NCBI GenBank assembly: GCA_036924085.1
Contig: JAVGWX010000003.1
Span: 125,291,474-125,355,473, forward strand
Length of the DNA: 64,000 nucleotides
DNA from: Ariolimax columbianus
Taxonomy: Eukaryota > Mollusca > Gastropoda > Stylommatophora > Arionidae
Direction of reading: 5' to 3'
Shown here: piece after piece, positions 21,320-33,980 of the stretch
Layout: each line of letters begins with the position of its first letter
How positions within the stretch are numbered: position 1 is the stretch's first letter
Translations under genes and position numbers: made by a program
The notes under the pieces: generated by a model
What the model saw: the letters and a program-made list of their open reading frames with translations, nothing else
The model's database searches: none
What the model was told of the DNA's origin: nothing

Positions 21320-22012
21320 ACGAGGACAAGTCAGTAAGTAGGTCACACACTGACAAGGGATAGCTCAAACATTTGCTGGTAGTTTATAAAAGTATCATTA
21401 GGTGGCAGCAACATCTAGCTTTGTGATTATTGCAGCAGACCCTAGATGTCGCATGTACATGCGCAGCACAATTACAAAATGGTGTCCGTGCTCACAGTGT
21501 ACACTAAAAGAACTACGTGCTGCTGCTGTTGTGTGTGGGTTTTTTGTTGTTGTTGCTTTTTTTAAATTATGGGGGGGGGGGTGAAATTACTTTCGCCAAA
21601 AGGTATTTGTTAGGAAATGCTTTCTGTAAAATTATGTTGAAGCTTCAGGATGCAATAAGAAGAAAACGTATAAGCCTGTTGGCTAGTGGAGTACAGCTCC
21701 ATTATAAAAGTATCAGATCACATACGACTCGACTAGCCCACCTGAAAATTGACCAACTAGAGTGACAACTTCTTGAACATCCATATTACAGCCCTGACTT
21801 ACCCCCCAAGAAATTCCCACCGATTTGGTGCAATAAAGACCCGCCTTGGCGAGAGACGCTTCGATGATGACTACAAGGTCAAAGGCCAATGTGGCTGATA
21901 GAGCAAACCAACGGCTTCTATGTTGCAGGTTTATGTGCATTGATAAAGTGTTGGAATAAGTGAATTAATGTTCGTGGAAATTATGTTGAGAAATAAAGGA
22001 CATCATAAAAAC
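21320..22012 (+). pseudogene. mariner-family transposase relic
   Basis: A possible start MVSVLTVYTK (21480) is followed by a deletion, then LQDAIRRKRISLLASGVQLH, RLAHLKIDQLE and, in shifted frames, EHPYYSPDL, FYVAGLCALIKCWNK and NVRGNYVEK. These are the catalytic-domain and C-terminal signatures of mariner transposases. The last catalytic Asp (SPDL) is kept, but the HDN motif is mutated (HYKS). A 5' end resembling a mariner terminal repeat (CGAGGACAAGTCAGTAAGTA) lies near 21321; no matching right end was seen. Confidence 0.8.
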
Positions 22013-22796
22013 AATAATAAATTGTTTTGAAGTTCATCATAGCTAATGTTTTGTTTTGTTTAAATAGCCATGTGTAACCTATTTACTGTCTTCTGGTATC
22101 ATAAGTGCCCATATTATTTTGATTAAATTGCCTGTACACGCACGACTTCGTCACTTCTTCAACTATCACGTTCATATAATGTGTCCATGGAGTTTCCACA
22201 ATGTTTACCTAGAACACACAGTTTTTTTAAAACTCAGTTGAGCAGCTAATTTATTAGGTAATGTGTGCGTGTTATACGACTCGTGTGTGCTCAGGGATTT
22301 GCGCGTATTGTGCTGAAGTAACCAAAAAGATTGGTTCAAAGCGGAGTACCACAGTTTTTCCCATGACGGCCCAGTGTCGGACTACGGCCACACTGAGAGC
22401 ATACCCTAAGAGGCGGCTAATGCGTGGTTTAACCCCTCTATGATAGAAGACTATCCAAAGCACATCCTACAATGTATATGAGTAGGAGATGGAAATGGGG
22501 GGGGGGGGGGAATCGCATCTATAAAAAACGTACATAAAGTTCTAGCACTTTAAAAAGCCTTTCATCCCCAACCCCAACCCCTTTCCCCACCCCCTCCCCC
22601 TCCCTGTCCACTTTGGATTGACCTCTAACCCCTTAAAACATTTTCGCATCCGAGATTTTCAGTTAGAAATATTGGAACAACTGGAAAGAGGAAGAAAATT
22701 CGAAGTTTATTTTGGTTTAGCTGCTTGGTAAGAAGATTTCAAAGATAAAAATGTTAAACTTTTGATAGACTTGGTGCTCATTTAAGAACAATAGTT

Positions 22797-22988
22797 CTTC
22801 TTCTTCTTCTTCTTCTTCTTCTTCTTCTTCTTCTTCTTCTTTATCTTCTGCCTTCGTTCTCAATCTCCTGCTACCAAGCCATGAACAGAGCTTTCCAAGT
22901 AGCAGGATGTAGTCCGGAGAACGGAATGCGTTGTTTACAGCTTGACTGCGATATTTGCACCTTTCGGTCCTACACATTTGTCTTCGGC
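22797..22988 (-). mobile_element. (GAA)-family SINE, 5'-short copy with long tail
   Basis: A (TTC)n run at about 22797-22841 is the (GAA)n tail in minus orientation. It is followed by the 3' half and core, ending at CTTCGGCAG. The 5' limit is the same as in 2188-2350 and 37066-37228. Confidence 0.88.
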
Positions 22989-22989
22989 A

Positions 22990-23650
22990 GGAAACTTAAT
23001 AGTGAGGCTAACATTACCCTTGATCTTTGACAGATACGATAGCTTGAGATGTCTGGAAGTGACCTATGATCGAAGCCTGTCTTATAAGTACTACGATGAT
23101 CAAATCAGACAGAGATGCATGCTGGGTCTGTCAGCACTTAAGACCATGCTAACAGCCAACCTGTAGCAGCGACTAACTTTCTCCGTGTACAATCAGTTGG
23201 ATCTGTCAATGATCGGTTCGGCATCCTCATATTATCAAGGCCAAGTGGGAAAGGTTCGAACTCATCCAGAATGAAGGAATACGACTGGTCCTTGGTTGCA
23301 CCAGGGAAACCTCCACCGTGAAGATGAGATTCATGCTTGGACTTCTTTCTATAAAGTCTAGATAACCATTGATCCATAACAAAGCCGACATGTGAGTAGC
23401 CGCAGACAAGATGTACACACTGGACATGAACATTGCAGGTATCAAGGGTACAGGATTCAGGTGCGGAATATCATGGGTGGCACATTGCAGAGAGAACTAT
23501 TGGCCAGGTAGCCACAGTAAAGATCATAAACGAGGTAGAATAATAGATTCACACTGGAGAGCAATGATGGTAGGCTACTACCGGGTCATTATCACACAGG
23601 GGAGAGAACGCCGAGACTGGTGCAGTGGGGAAACTGGCGTCAAGGTTGTT
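22990..23650 (+). pseudogene. LINE RT C-terminal relic (I/Jockey-like)
   Basis: RCLEVTYDRSLSYKYYDDQI, MLGLSALKTMLTANL, then in broken frames NQLDLSMIGSA, HPE.RNTTGPWLH and DEIHAWTSFYKV. This corresponds to the 'YLGVTYDRSLTF...LSALKTM...' region between RT and RNase H of I/Jockey-like elements. It is heavily frameshifted. Confidence 0.7.
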
Positions 23651-23655
23651 CTGTT

Positions 23656-23838
23656 GTTTCGAATGTCCACAATGAATAGATTTACTCTTTTGCATTTCCT
23701 GAAAAGGACGTTAAGTGACGTGTTGCAGTAGCTTTCCTCACATCCCGAGCGTGCTGGTGAAGGTGGTCCTCCAGGTGGTTGTGCTATGCTTGGCTACTGT
23801 CGCTCACTGCTACAAGAATCACGTCGATCCCCCACACC
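23656..23838 (-). repeat. interspersed repeat A, minus copy
   Basis: ATGTCCACAATGAATAG, TTACTCTTTTGCATTTCCTG, GTTAAGTGACGTGTTGCAGT, CTTTCCTCACATCCCGAGCG and GCTATGCTTGGCTACTGTCG are collinear with 44548-44720. It runs directly into the 28-bp array. Confidence 0.85.
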
Positions 23839-24398
23839 GTCTAGATCTCATTGACACACGAGTGAAGTCTAGATCTCATTGACACACGAGTGAAGTCTAG
23901 ATCTCATTGACACACGAGTGAAGTCTAGATCTCATTGACACACGAGTGAAGTCTAGATCTCATTGACACACGAGTGAAGTCTAGATCTCATTGACACATG
24001 AGTGAAGTCTAGATCTCATTGACACACGAGTGAAGTCTAGATCTCATTGACACACGAGTGAAGTCTAGATCTTATTGACACACGAGTGAAGTCTAGATCT
24101 CATTGACACACGAGTGAAGTATAGATCTCATTGACACACGAGTGAAGTCTAGATCTCATTGACACACGAGTGAAGTCTAGATCTCATTGACACACGAGTG
24201 AAGTCTAGATCTCATTGACACACGAGTGAAGTCTAGATCTCATTGACACACGAGTGAAGTCTAGATCTCATTGGCACACAAGTGAAGTCTAGATCTCATT
24301 GACATACGAGTGAAGTCTAGATCTCATTGACACACGAGTGAAGTCTAGATCTCATTGACACACGAGTGAAGTCTAGATCTCATTGACACATGAGTGAA
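23839..24398. repeat. 28-bp minisatellite, 20 copies
   Basis: The unit GTCTAGATCTCATTGACACA + CGAGTGAA repeats every 28 bp from 23839 to 24398, exactly 20 units, with only a handful of single-base variants. It abuts repeat A on the left. Confidence 0.98.
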
Positions 24399-24843
24399 TA
24401 ACTCGTTTTTCCATGGGATCAGAACAAGGTGGAGGACAGATATTGGAGATAATCAACATTTTGAAAAAAAACAAGCTCGCTACTACGATATGTGGAAAAC
24501 AACTACATGGCGCTAACAACGTTGTCACTTATGAAAATTTTGCCAGATAAGCGACAACTGTAAGCAGTGCGGGATTTAGGCATAAACCTAAATAAGCTGC
24601 AGCTTTTGGCTTCACAATCCACAACTAATTAAAGACATTTTTTACATAACTAAAGACAATTAATTGAAAGCAGCCATCTCTCAACAAAAACTTCCCGCAG
24701 CATGCATGTGCATAGATAGCCATACGTTACGTAGCTCATGTAAGGACACAATTCGTAAAATTGCATTTTGAGAATCAACAAAGAAAATGTTGTAAAGCCT
24801 AGCTGATACCATTTTGCAGATTAAACAAACAAGTTCAGCATTC
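24399..24843. other. no recognised feature
   Basis: Unique-looking sequence between the 28-bp array and the next LINE. Confidence 0.5.
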
Positions 24844-24844
24844 A

Positions 24845-25715
24845 TCATCATCATATAGTCTGTCCTTTATAGAACGTCGCTCCCATCACAGCCTGCCTGA
24901 AAGAAACTCTTTTTCTTGCCAAAACTCTAGCCTCCGCAACAATCATACGGAGTCATTCCTGGATATCTTGGTGCCATCGTCTTCTTGGTCTACCTATGTC
25001 TCTCTTGCCTGGCACCACACCTTTCATCACTGTTCTCTCAAAACCGCTGTGTCTCTTGATGTGACCAAAGTATTTACATTTTCTGGCCAAAATGGAATTG
25101 ATAAACCAGTTCTCCTCTATGTTCAACTCTTGCTGAATATCTATATCTGTTTTTTTTCTCCATCCATGGTATTCTGAGGATCTTTCTGTAACATTTTGAA
25201 TCGAAGGTCTCGATTCTTTGTCTAGAAGTCTTAGTAATCGTCCATGATTCGCAGCCATATGCTGCCGCAAGAAAAACACAAGCTCTCAAGTCTTTCACTT
25301 TTGTCGTTTTGTTGAAGCCCAGTCATAATTTCTTCAGGCTGTTGGCTCTCTCAGTTGTCATGGCTAGTCTTCTGATTTCTTTCGAGCAGTCGCCATCTTT
25401 GTCAATTCTGGAGCCCAGAAATTCAAAATGCGTGACCTGATCTATTTCCTCACCACCCACTGTAAATTTATGTTGACATGTGTTTTGTCGGTGGTCATTA
25501 TCTTTGTTTTGTTTATGTTTATAAACAGGTTATAATCTTTACTGTGTCCATTTACGACTGAAATTAGCTGCTCTAGTCCTTCTGCACTTCTTGATAGTAT
25601 CACTGTATCGTCTGCGTATCGTAACTCTGAAATCTCATAACTGCCAATCGTAAATGTATCAAAACTGTCAATGTTCTCGTCTTCTCTAACATTTCTCATT
25701 ATACATGATTACTTA
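24845..25715 (-). pseudogene. RTE-like LINE, 5'-truncated
   Basis: The minus strand starts within RT at MRNVREDENIDSFDTF and keeps the active site LRYADDTVILS. It continues through LFININKTKIMTTDKT, AAAYGCESWTITKTSRQRIE, ARKCKYFGHIKRHSG and GRPRRRWHQDIQE, and ends in ATGATGATG. Frameshifts break it. It is closely related to 55911-57975; the two share long protein segments such as the RQRI and GRPRRRW motifs. Confidence 0.9.
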
Positions 25716-25820
25716 CATTAATAAAAGGTAGCTTGGTTGCTTTCTTTTGGTCAGCATTTTGTGTGTGCGTTCGCGTGTGCGTGCACTTGTGTGTACTAAA
25801 CACACCTAATTTATACACTC

Positions 25821-25935
<115 letters not shown>

Positions 25936-26160
25936 TTAATGTATGTTAACACTATTTTATAAATTCCATTGAAGTATTCTTTCCAATTGTCATACTATTT
26001 TTAAATCTGTAATAGAGATCAAGGCAACTCAGTAGTAAATGCATACATTTTAAAATAATTTGTATTTTTCACTATAAATACCTTGTTTTTTTAAATTACA
26101 TAACAACAGGGAATATATATTTTCATGAAGTCTAAATCCTGCCCTGCCTGTAAGAGCACA

Positions 26161-29135
26161 CCAATGTCTTTGAATCCCTTTATACAAATTGATCTATCGT
26201 CTGACAGGACAGAAAGAGCGAATGATGGCCAATGTTTCTTTGAATCCCTTTATACAAATTGATCTATCGTCTGACAGGACAGAAAGAGCGAATGATGGCC
26301 AATGTTTCTTTGAATCCCTTTATACAAATTGATCTATCGTCTGACAGGACAGAAAGAGCGAATGATGGCCAATGTTTCTTTGAATCCCTTTATACAAATT
26401 GATCTATCGTCTGACAGGACAGAAAGAGCGAATGATGGCCAATGTTTCTTTGAATCCCTTTATACAAATTGATCTATCGTCTGACAGGACAGAAAGAGCG
26501 AATGATGGCCAATGTTTCTTTGAATCCCTTTATACAAATTGATCTATCGTCTGACAGGACAGAAAGAGCGAATGATGGCCAATGTTTCTTTGAATCCCTT
26601 TATACAAATTGATCTATCGTCTGACAGGACAGAAAGAGCGAATGATGGCCAATGTTTCTTTGAATCCCTTTATACAAATTGATCTATCGTCTGACAGGAC
26701 AGAAAGAGCGAATGATGGCCAATGTTTCTTTGAATCCCTTTATACAAATTGATCTATCGTCTGACAGGACAGAAAGAGCGAATGATGGCCAATGTTTCTT
26801 TGAATCCCTTTATACAAATTGATCTATCGTCTGACAGGACAGAAAGAGCGAATGATGGCCAATGTTTCTTTGAATCCCTTTATACAAATTGATCTATCGT
26901 CTGACAGGACAGAAAGAGCGAATGATGGCCAATGTTTCTTTGAATCCCTTTATACAAATTGATCTATCGTCTGACAGGACAGAAAGAGCGAATGATGGCC
27001 AATGTTTCTTTGAATCCCTTTATACAAATTGATCTATCGTCTGACAGGACAGAAAGAGCGAATGATGGCCAATGTTTCTTTGAATCCCTTTATACAAATT
27101 GATCTATCGTCTGACAGGACAGAAAGAGCGAATGATGGCCAATGTTTCTTTGAATCCCTTTATACAAATTGATCTATCGTCTGACAGGACAGAAAGAGCG
27201 AATGATGGCCAATGTTTCTTTGAATCCCTTTATACAAATTGATCTATCGTCTGACAGGACAGAAAGAGCGAATGATGGCCAATGTTTCTTTGAATCCCTT
27301 TATACAAATTGATCTATCGTCTGACAGGACAGAAAGAGCGAATGATGGCCAATGTTTCTTTGAATCCCTTTATACAAATTGATCTATCGTCTGACAGGAC
27401 AGAAAGAGCGAATGATGGCCAATGTTTCTTTGAATCCCTTTATACAAATTGATCTATCGTCTGACAGGACAGAAAGAGCGAATGATGGCCAATGTTTCTT
27501 TGAATCCCTTTATACAAATTGATCTATCGTCTGACAGGACAGAAAGAGCGAATGATGGCCAATGTTTCTTTGAATCCCTTTATACAAATTGATCTATCGT
27601 CTGACAGGACAGAAAGAGCGAATGATGGCCAATGTTTCTTTGAATCCCTTTATACAAATTGATCTATCGTCTGACAGGACAGAAAGAGCGAATGATGGCC
27701 AATGTTTCTTTGAATCCCTTTATACAAATTGATCTATCGTCTGACAGGACAGAAAGAGCGAATGATGGCCAATGTTTCTTTGAATCCCTTTATACAAATT
27801 GATCTATCGTCTGACAGGACAGAAAGAGCGAATGATGGCCAATGTTTCTTTGAATCCCTTTATACAAATTGATCTATCGTCTGACAGGACAGAAAGAGCG
27901 AATGATGGCCAATGTTTCTTTGAATCCCTTTATACAAATTGATCTATCGTCTGACAGGACAGAAAGAGCGAATGATGGCCAATGTTTCTTTGAATCCCTT
28001 TATACAAATTGATCTATCGTCTGACAGGACAGAAAGAGCGAATGATGGCCAATGTTTCTTTGAATCCCTTTATACAAATTGATCTATCGTCTGACAGGAC
28101 AGAAAGAGCGAATGATGGCCAATGTTTCTTTGAATCCCTTTATACAAATTGATCTATCGTCTGACAGGACAGAAAGAGCGAATGATGGCCAATGTTTCTT
28201 TGAATCCCTTTATACAAATTGATCTATCGTCTGACAGGACAGAAAGAGCGAATGATGGCCAATGTTTCTTTGAATCCCTTTATACAAATTGATCTATCGT
28301 CTGACAGGACAGAAAGAGCGAATGATGGCCAATGTTTCTTTGAATCCCTTTATACAAATTGATCTATCGTCTGACAGGACAGAAAGAGCGAATGATGGCC
28401 AATGTTTCTTTGAATCCCTTTATACAAATTGATCTATCGTCTGACAGGACAGAAAGAGCGAATGATGGCCAATGTTTCTTTGAATCCCTTAATACAAATT
28501 GATCTATCGTCTGACAGGACAGAAAGAGCGAATGATGGCCAATGTTTCTTTGAATCCCTTTATACAAATTGATCTATCGTCTGACAGGACAGAAAGAGCG
28601 AATGATGGCCAATGTTTCTTTGAATCCCTTTATACAAATTGATCTATCGTCTGACAGGACAGAAAGAGCGAATGATGGCCAATGTTTCTTTGAATCCCTT
28701 TATACAAATTGATCTATCGTCTGACAGGACAGAAAGAGCGAATGATGGCCAATGTTTCTTTGAATCCCTTTATACAAATTGATCTATCGTCTGACAGGAC
28801 AGAAAGAGCGAATGATGGCCAATGTTTCTTTGAATCCCTTTATACAAATTGATCTATCGTCTGACAGGACAGAAAGAGCGAATGATGGCCAATGTTTCTT
28901 TGAATCCCTTTATACAAATTGATCTATCGTCTGACAGGACAGAAAGAGCGAATGATGGCCAATGTTTCTTTGAATCCCTTTATACAAATTGATCTATCGT
29001 CTGACAGGACAGAAAGAGCGAATGATGGCCAATGTTTCTTTGAATCCCTTTATACAAATTGATCTATCGTCTGACAGGACAGAAAGAGCGAATGATGGCC
29101 AATGTTTCTTTGAATCCCTTTATACAAATTGATCT
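26161..29135. repeat. 70-bp satellite array, about 42.5 units, nearly identical
   Basis: TGAATCCCTTTATACAAATT recurs every 70 bp from 26171 to 29111 (42 full periods). The rest of the unit contains GATCTATCGTCTGACAGGAC and AGAAAGAGCGAATGATGGCC. Apart from the boundary units I saw only one substitution (TATACAAATT to AATACAAATT at 28491). The unit is about 39% GC. No unit contains a coding signal; 70 is not a multiple of three and the minus frames meet a stop every few units. Confidence 0.99.
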
Positions 29136-30020
29136 TCAACAAATGCCGTGCTTATCATTTTTTTGGGTCTTCTTCAGATCCCCGTGGGATACGAGCTCTT
29201 TACTCTTATATTACTTTGTTTGAACATATGAGGCATTGCTGCTATAACTTGTTTTTTTGGCCATATTTTACATACATTTGGTTGTCTGACTGAAGTTGTA
29301 ATATAACTTTCAACTTTCGTGTGCTGAAAGTACGACTCTAAGCCACGCAAAGTCTTTTGGGCTATATCAGGACGTACAATCTATTTAAAGAAACAGTCGG
29401 CATCTAGATATATTCCTTTGTGCAGAGCTTTTTTTCTGCATCTGCACTCAGGTTCGTTGGGTGCGCTAGATCTGCAGGACTGCTATCACGCTATGACAAA
29501 GTGCACAGTCTGTCCTAGGTCATGACGACTGTCCCACAGCTTCTGTCTCACCCTTTGGGCCTGATCCTGCATCAAAAGTCACTATGATCTGTACAGATCT
29601 GAAGGATATATTCAGAGTCTGAAAGTTAGTCCCAAGTAAGCTTTCGTTTGTCAGAGATAACTCACTGGGGTGATATAGACACTTCGTATTGTCAGTGGCC
29701 CGTTTTTTTGCAAAAGAGAATGTCATGTTTAACTGCTGGATTTGGTTAATATCATGCGCAGAAAAAAACGACAAATAGAGACATTTTGCAAAATGCATAC
29801 TGCATGTTACAGAAACATGGCTCATAGACAGTATAGCGAAAATAAATTTGTTGAAATATCGACCATGTGAAGAGACATAGCGATCTAGAAATAGTACTAA
29901 TGGAGATTACGATTCCTGGAACCAGGAAAAGATGTCGAATCCGATGAAGAAGCCATCAGGACATTACGGACAGTTTGTGGGGGCTTTGTATGACGCAGGC
30001 CAACTAGACATAAACCGAGG
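29136..30020. other. no recognised feature
   Basis: Open frames on the minus strand (29520-29825, 29897-30145) carry no motif. Nothing assigned. Confidence 0.5.
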
Positions 30021-30021
30021 T

Positions 30022-30455
30022 GCTTCAACCTGTGTCGTATTTCACGGCCTAGTTCACATGACTGAACTTCACAAAATTGGCGTGTGAGAAATTTAGACAC
30101 TACTATAATGAACTGAACACAGCCGAGGAGAGACGCCAGACTCACTCACACGTTGAGTGATGTCTATACGACCTCTTGTGGTTATGTAAACGACACGACA
30201 AACAAAATTAGATGATATCCGTCCCTCCCCTGCCTTGCGGGATATATGTTTACAGGAAAGGCTTCGGGAGTAGACCCCGAGGAAAAATCTGCATCCTATG
30301 CTATCTCCAGTCGTCTCGATAAATATCTCACCACTGACCAAAAATATCTCAGGACCAGAGAGTGAGGTTGACAAAATGCGCAGTTCTTTCTCACTTTAAT
30401 CCAAATCACCGTGCAGATCCCCATTTCAACGGACACTTATGATGGACGAACATCA
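30022..30455 (+). mobile_element. 715-bp element (R715), 3' part
   Basis: It is collinear with 53985-54455: CACTCACACG.TGAGTG, CATACGACCTCTTGTG, GGAAAGGCTTCGG, CATCCTATGCTATCTCCAGT, CACTTTAATCCAAATCAC, and ends CACTTATGATGGACGAAC. The 5' part is missing. Confidence 0.88.
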
Positions 30456-30755
30456 TATATATAAATATATATATACACACACACATATATATAATACTGT
30501 TCGATATCATGACACGCTATATATCAAACTTTATTGATGGTGTTCGTTCGTCATAACACATATTCAAGGATATTATCGCCACACTCTTGACAATTCTCTA
30601 GCCTCCCCGAGTTGACAAATCAAACAGACACAAGACTTAGACGACAGCATAACTTTTTACAGTGTTCCTTGAATATTTTACATTCGGCAGTCAACAAAAG
30701 CAAAAAACATACATATTTCCAGGTAGGCAAGAAATGTGAAATTTTACTATCATAT

Positions 30756-30925
30756 TGTTTTTGTAAGGCCTCAAGCTTAAATCAAAATAAATCAGAAGTA
30801 ATGGTAGTCACTAAAAAACACAAATCTCCAAAATGGTATATAAATGTGAACCAAACGTAACTAAAACAAGTACATTCATTTCAATACTTTGGCACTAACA
30901 TCAGTAAGGTTAGAGTTAACATATA
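30756..30925 (+). pseudogene. LINE RT fragment
   Basis: SLNQNKSEVMVVTKKHKSPK, YINVNQT, then VHSFQYFGTNISK correspond to the 'K(T/S)EVMVV.K....V.SF.YLGT.IS' stretch after the RT active site. A stop interrupts it. Confidence 0.7.
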
Positions 30926-31104
30926 CGTTGATTGTTGAGAACGTAGTCTCTGTTGTGGTTACATCTCTTGGCATATTGTTTTCAAAATAAATATAACAAT
31001 ATACATAAAATGCAACTAATTGTCATAACTGAAGTCAGAGTAGAGTTAGTTTCATAAATTGAATGATATCATTATATAAAATTATAAGTACACATGAGCA
31101 GCAA

Positions 31105-31408
31105 AGATGACGCCATAATGGCTGCGGGTCTACATTGCTCTTCTGTTTTAGTTCATTATAGATGCCGCCAAACCATGAATTTGCCGGGAATCCCCACTAG
31201 TCGTCGACTTACACTTGTGTTCCCGGAAACGTGTTGTTGTTTTCTACTTGGACTGGTTAATTCGTTCGTTTTGTATGTTTTCGTCCGTTCGATGATCCTA
31301 TTTCGATTATCCTATTTCACGATCTAGTTCACACAGCTGTACTTCGCCCTAGCTGAAGGCAGTGTCAGCTTTGTTGTATGAAATTTAGACACAACTGTAA
31401 TAAACTGC
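31105..31408 (+). mobile_element. 715-bp element (R715), 5' part
   Basis: It matches the start of 53746-54060: CAAAGATGACGCCATAATGG, TAGTCGTCGACTTACACTTG, GGAAACGTGTTGTTG, and AATTTAGACACAACTGTAAT at the right end. The 3' part is missing. Confidence 0.85.
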
Positions 31409-31409
31409 T

Positions 31410-31542
31410 ACCTTGAGAGAGATGGGCTCCGCCAAGTGTGTAGCGGCACCGTTGTTGTATGGCAAGAGCTGATACTACAAACTGCAATAACGTGGCCTCA
31501 ACGACCTTCTAGGTTATGTGACTGATGATGATAATAACACCA
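31410..31542 (+). mobile_element. LINE 3' end with (GAT)n tail
   Basis: GTGGCCTCAACGACCTTCTA GGTTATGTGACTGATGATGATGAT is in the style of the RTE-like 3' ends at 17935 and 32080. The coding part is too short to assign. Confidence 0.45.
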
Positions 31543-31639
31543 GTTCTGATGGAACATGCATTTAGAAAATGAACAGAACAGCCCCGTCAAAATCAGTTTT
31601 CCAGAGTATGAGGGGAATCGTCTGAAACAGAAGCATATC

Positions 31640-32085
31640 ATTGGATTTAAGGAAGAAAGTTCTTGGATGCTATTTAGAATTAGTTCTGATATACGGCAGC
31701 GAGTCATGGGCAATCAGCAGACAAGTACAGGGAGCATTAGCTGCACCAGGAATATGGTTTTACAGAAGAATGGTGAAAGTTCCATGGACTGCAAAATAAG
31801 CTAGTTATGTGGTGAAACAAAGATGGCGATCAAGATCAGAACAAGGCAGTCATCCTTATTCGAGCATGTCATGAGAAGAGGCGGGTTGGAAAACACTGGG
31901 GCCAGGCAGAATTACAGAGAAGAAGGGCATAGAGAGGCACAGAGAAAAAAATATTGGACAGATTGAATGCATGATCTGGGAGGCGATCAACGGCGGAACT
32001 GGAAATCGACACACGTGATAAGAGGAAATAGTGGTCCATGATCGTCTACGTCAACCGACAAGGCACTTGATGATGATGATGATCG
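31640..32085 (+). pseudogene. RTE-like LINE C-terminus with (GAT)n tail
   Basis: Broken frames read GFTEEW.KFHGLQNK, KAVILI.ACHEKRR, GRQREKYWTD-like and DRLRQPTRHL. They correspond to 'FYRRMVKVPW', 'HVMRRGGLEN', 'ARGRQREKYLD' and the terminal segment of RTE-like elements. It ends TTGATGATGATGAT. Confidence 0.75.
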
Positions 32086-33967
32086 TTTTTTATGTCTGGC
32101 GCTAGTTTGCACTGAATAAATTATAGGGTACACGTAATTTTAGGGTTTTATATGCCCTGAAAAATATAAAATATGTAATAATTCTTTCTACTGCGATTTT
32201 CGATCTACGGTGGTGACCTAGTGCTGAACTCACCATTAAGCTGGGTACGTCTGTATATAGAAGTGCAGGATTTGTCGACCTATGCGTTGGAAAGTCTTCT
32301 AACTAACCATTATTCGCATCTATCAGCATGCACTCATTGTGGCAGTATGCTTTGTCTTGTCTCTATCACACAGATCCCTTCCAGAAACCACTTTAGCAGT
32401 ACACGACACAGAGTAGGTGGCATTATACGCACATTGCTTCTAAATTATTTGCTCTATGCAAAATTCATTTACCGTTACACACGGCATGGCCATGTACGTT
32501 TAGTTTCATTTGACACATCCGTTGTTTACATGTAAACCTGACAGGTACTGTTCTCGCCCGACTTGTTCATTCTATTAACTACTGTCATAACATAGTTGTC
32601 TCGCAAGTAGGGCTCAAGGAAGAGGCAAAGAGAAAGCACCATTGCGGTTCATGAAAGAAGTTACGAACACAAACTAAAGAACAGGATCATCAAGAGAAAG
32701 AAAGAGCTAGGTGGGTTTTAGCATTGCCATCTTTACTCCTACGTAGATTAAGATGGCCACGGATTTAGTAAGTCATCTACTTAGCTTTATCTTTTCCCGC
32801 CTAGTTAAGCGGCGTGGGGGGGGGGGGGGAGGGGGGGTGGGGGGGGGGGGAATCGCTTTTCGTGTGTTAAGTGTGTTGCTTCGGGAAGTGTATATTATAT
32901 CCATGTTGCTGTAGCGCTTCTATTATGTCATAAATCCGTCTATTATATGGTTGTCATCGCGCCTTGTAACCAGATTTTCTTAGTTATGTTTTAGGCGTGC
33001 AGTGGAAGTTGATGCTAAATTCTCATGAGATGACCAAACCATTTTATTTGTTATCTTGTTCTATGTTCCACACAAAGAGTAGTTTACAATATTTATAATG
33101 TCTTTATTTCTCGTTCCCTCCTGGCAACATAATGATTTGTTCTTACTTTTACTTCACACATTGTAACGTTCCTATCCTGTGTTGAGCAGGGACCAAGTTT
33201 ACCAATGACTAATTTGATATTATTTAATTAGTGGTGCCAGTTGATGAGTTAGAGCACAGGCTTTCTGTCATCTAGTTGTAGTTTTTCTATCAAGCTTTCT
33301 ATCTCCGTAAAAGTGTGTTCGTGGTACTTGAACTCTTGGGCTTGTTAGTCCTCATCAATATAAATAATTCGCATGCAATAACTTTCTTAATAGAACTGAA
33401 GGACTAATATTGCACGAGAGGTTCATGTTCACTGCGCAGTCGTGCCAATCGAGGAAATATTTCCACTAGAAAAAACAACAGATCCAGACCATCAGCCACA
33501 CCATGAAAAAATGTGTTACAATGTTAAAGGTAACAAGACAAACTGGCACATTTGTTTTCAATATAACAATTTTCTCGTGGGAACAACTCATTCCGCTGAA
33601 TACCTAGCGAGAGAGAAAATAAGATGGTTCCGTCATCTAATGCAGGCATATAACACAAGACAATCTGGTTAGAAGACACTAGGAAAATCATCCCGCAAAT
33701 GATAGATCCAACAACAGCACGTGATTACAGTTAAAACAAAACAATACACTTTGTCTGAGAACGGCTTCTTCATCTCCCAACGCCCCTTACAGTCCAGATG
33801 GAGGTAAATGTCAATTACTTAGTCGTTCCACAAAAAGTCTGAAGAACGCATGCCACGCCACACAGCGGCAAATATGTTCTTGTACAGCCACAACGAATGT
33901 CTGTGGTTGAAGGAATCGTACATTCGCCATAGGGACGGTACGATTTTAGTAAACAACACGTGCGTGG
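32086..33967. other. no recognised gene; G-rich tract inside
   Basis: A run of almost pure G lies at 32816-32850. The frame at 33442-33672 (76 residues, charged) has no motif I recognise. The stretch around 32590-32710 (many GAA/AAG codons) hints at another LINE terminus but is unsupported. Confidence 0.45.
32816..32850. repeat. poly-G tract
   Basis: Interrupted poly-G of about 35 bp; it could form G-quadruplexes and is a likely assembly weak spot. Confidence 0.9.
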
Positions 33968-33980
33968 TAACCATACGTTA

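Noticed and set aside
28364..28567. Minus-strand open frame in the 70-bp array
   Set aside because: It exists only because the single T-to-A change at 28491 removes a stop; other units are closed.
26161..29135. A CRISPR-like array
   Set aside because: The units are directly head-to-tail with no variable spacers, and the context is eukaryotic; it is a satellite.
33442..33672. 76-residue charged open frame
   Set aside because: No recognisable family and no repeat relation; too short to support as a gene.
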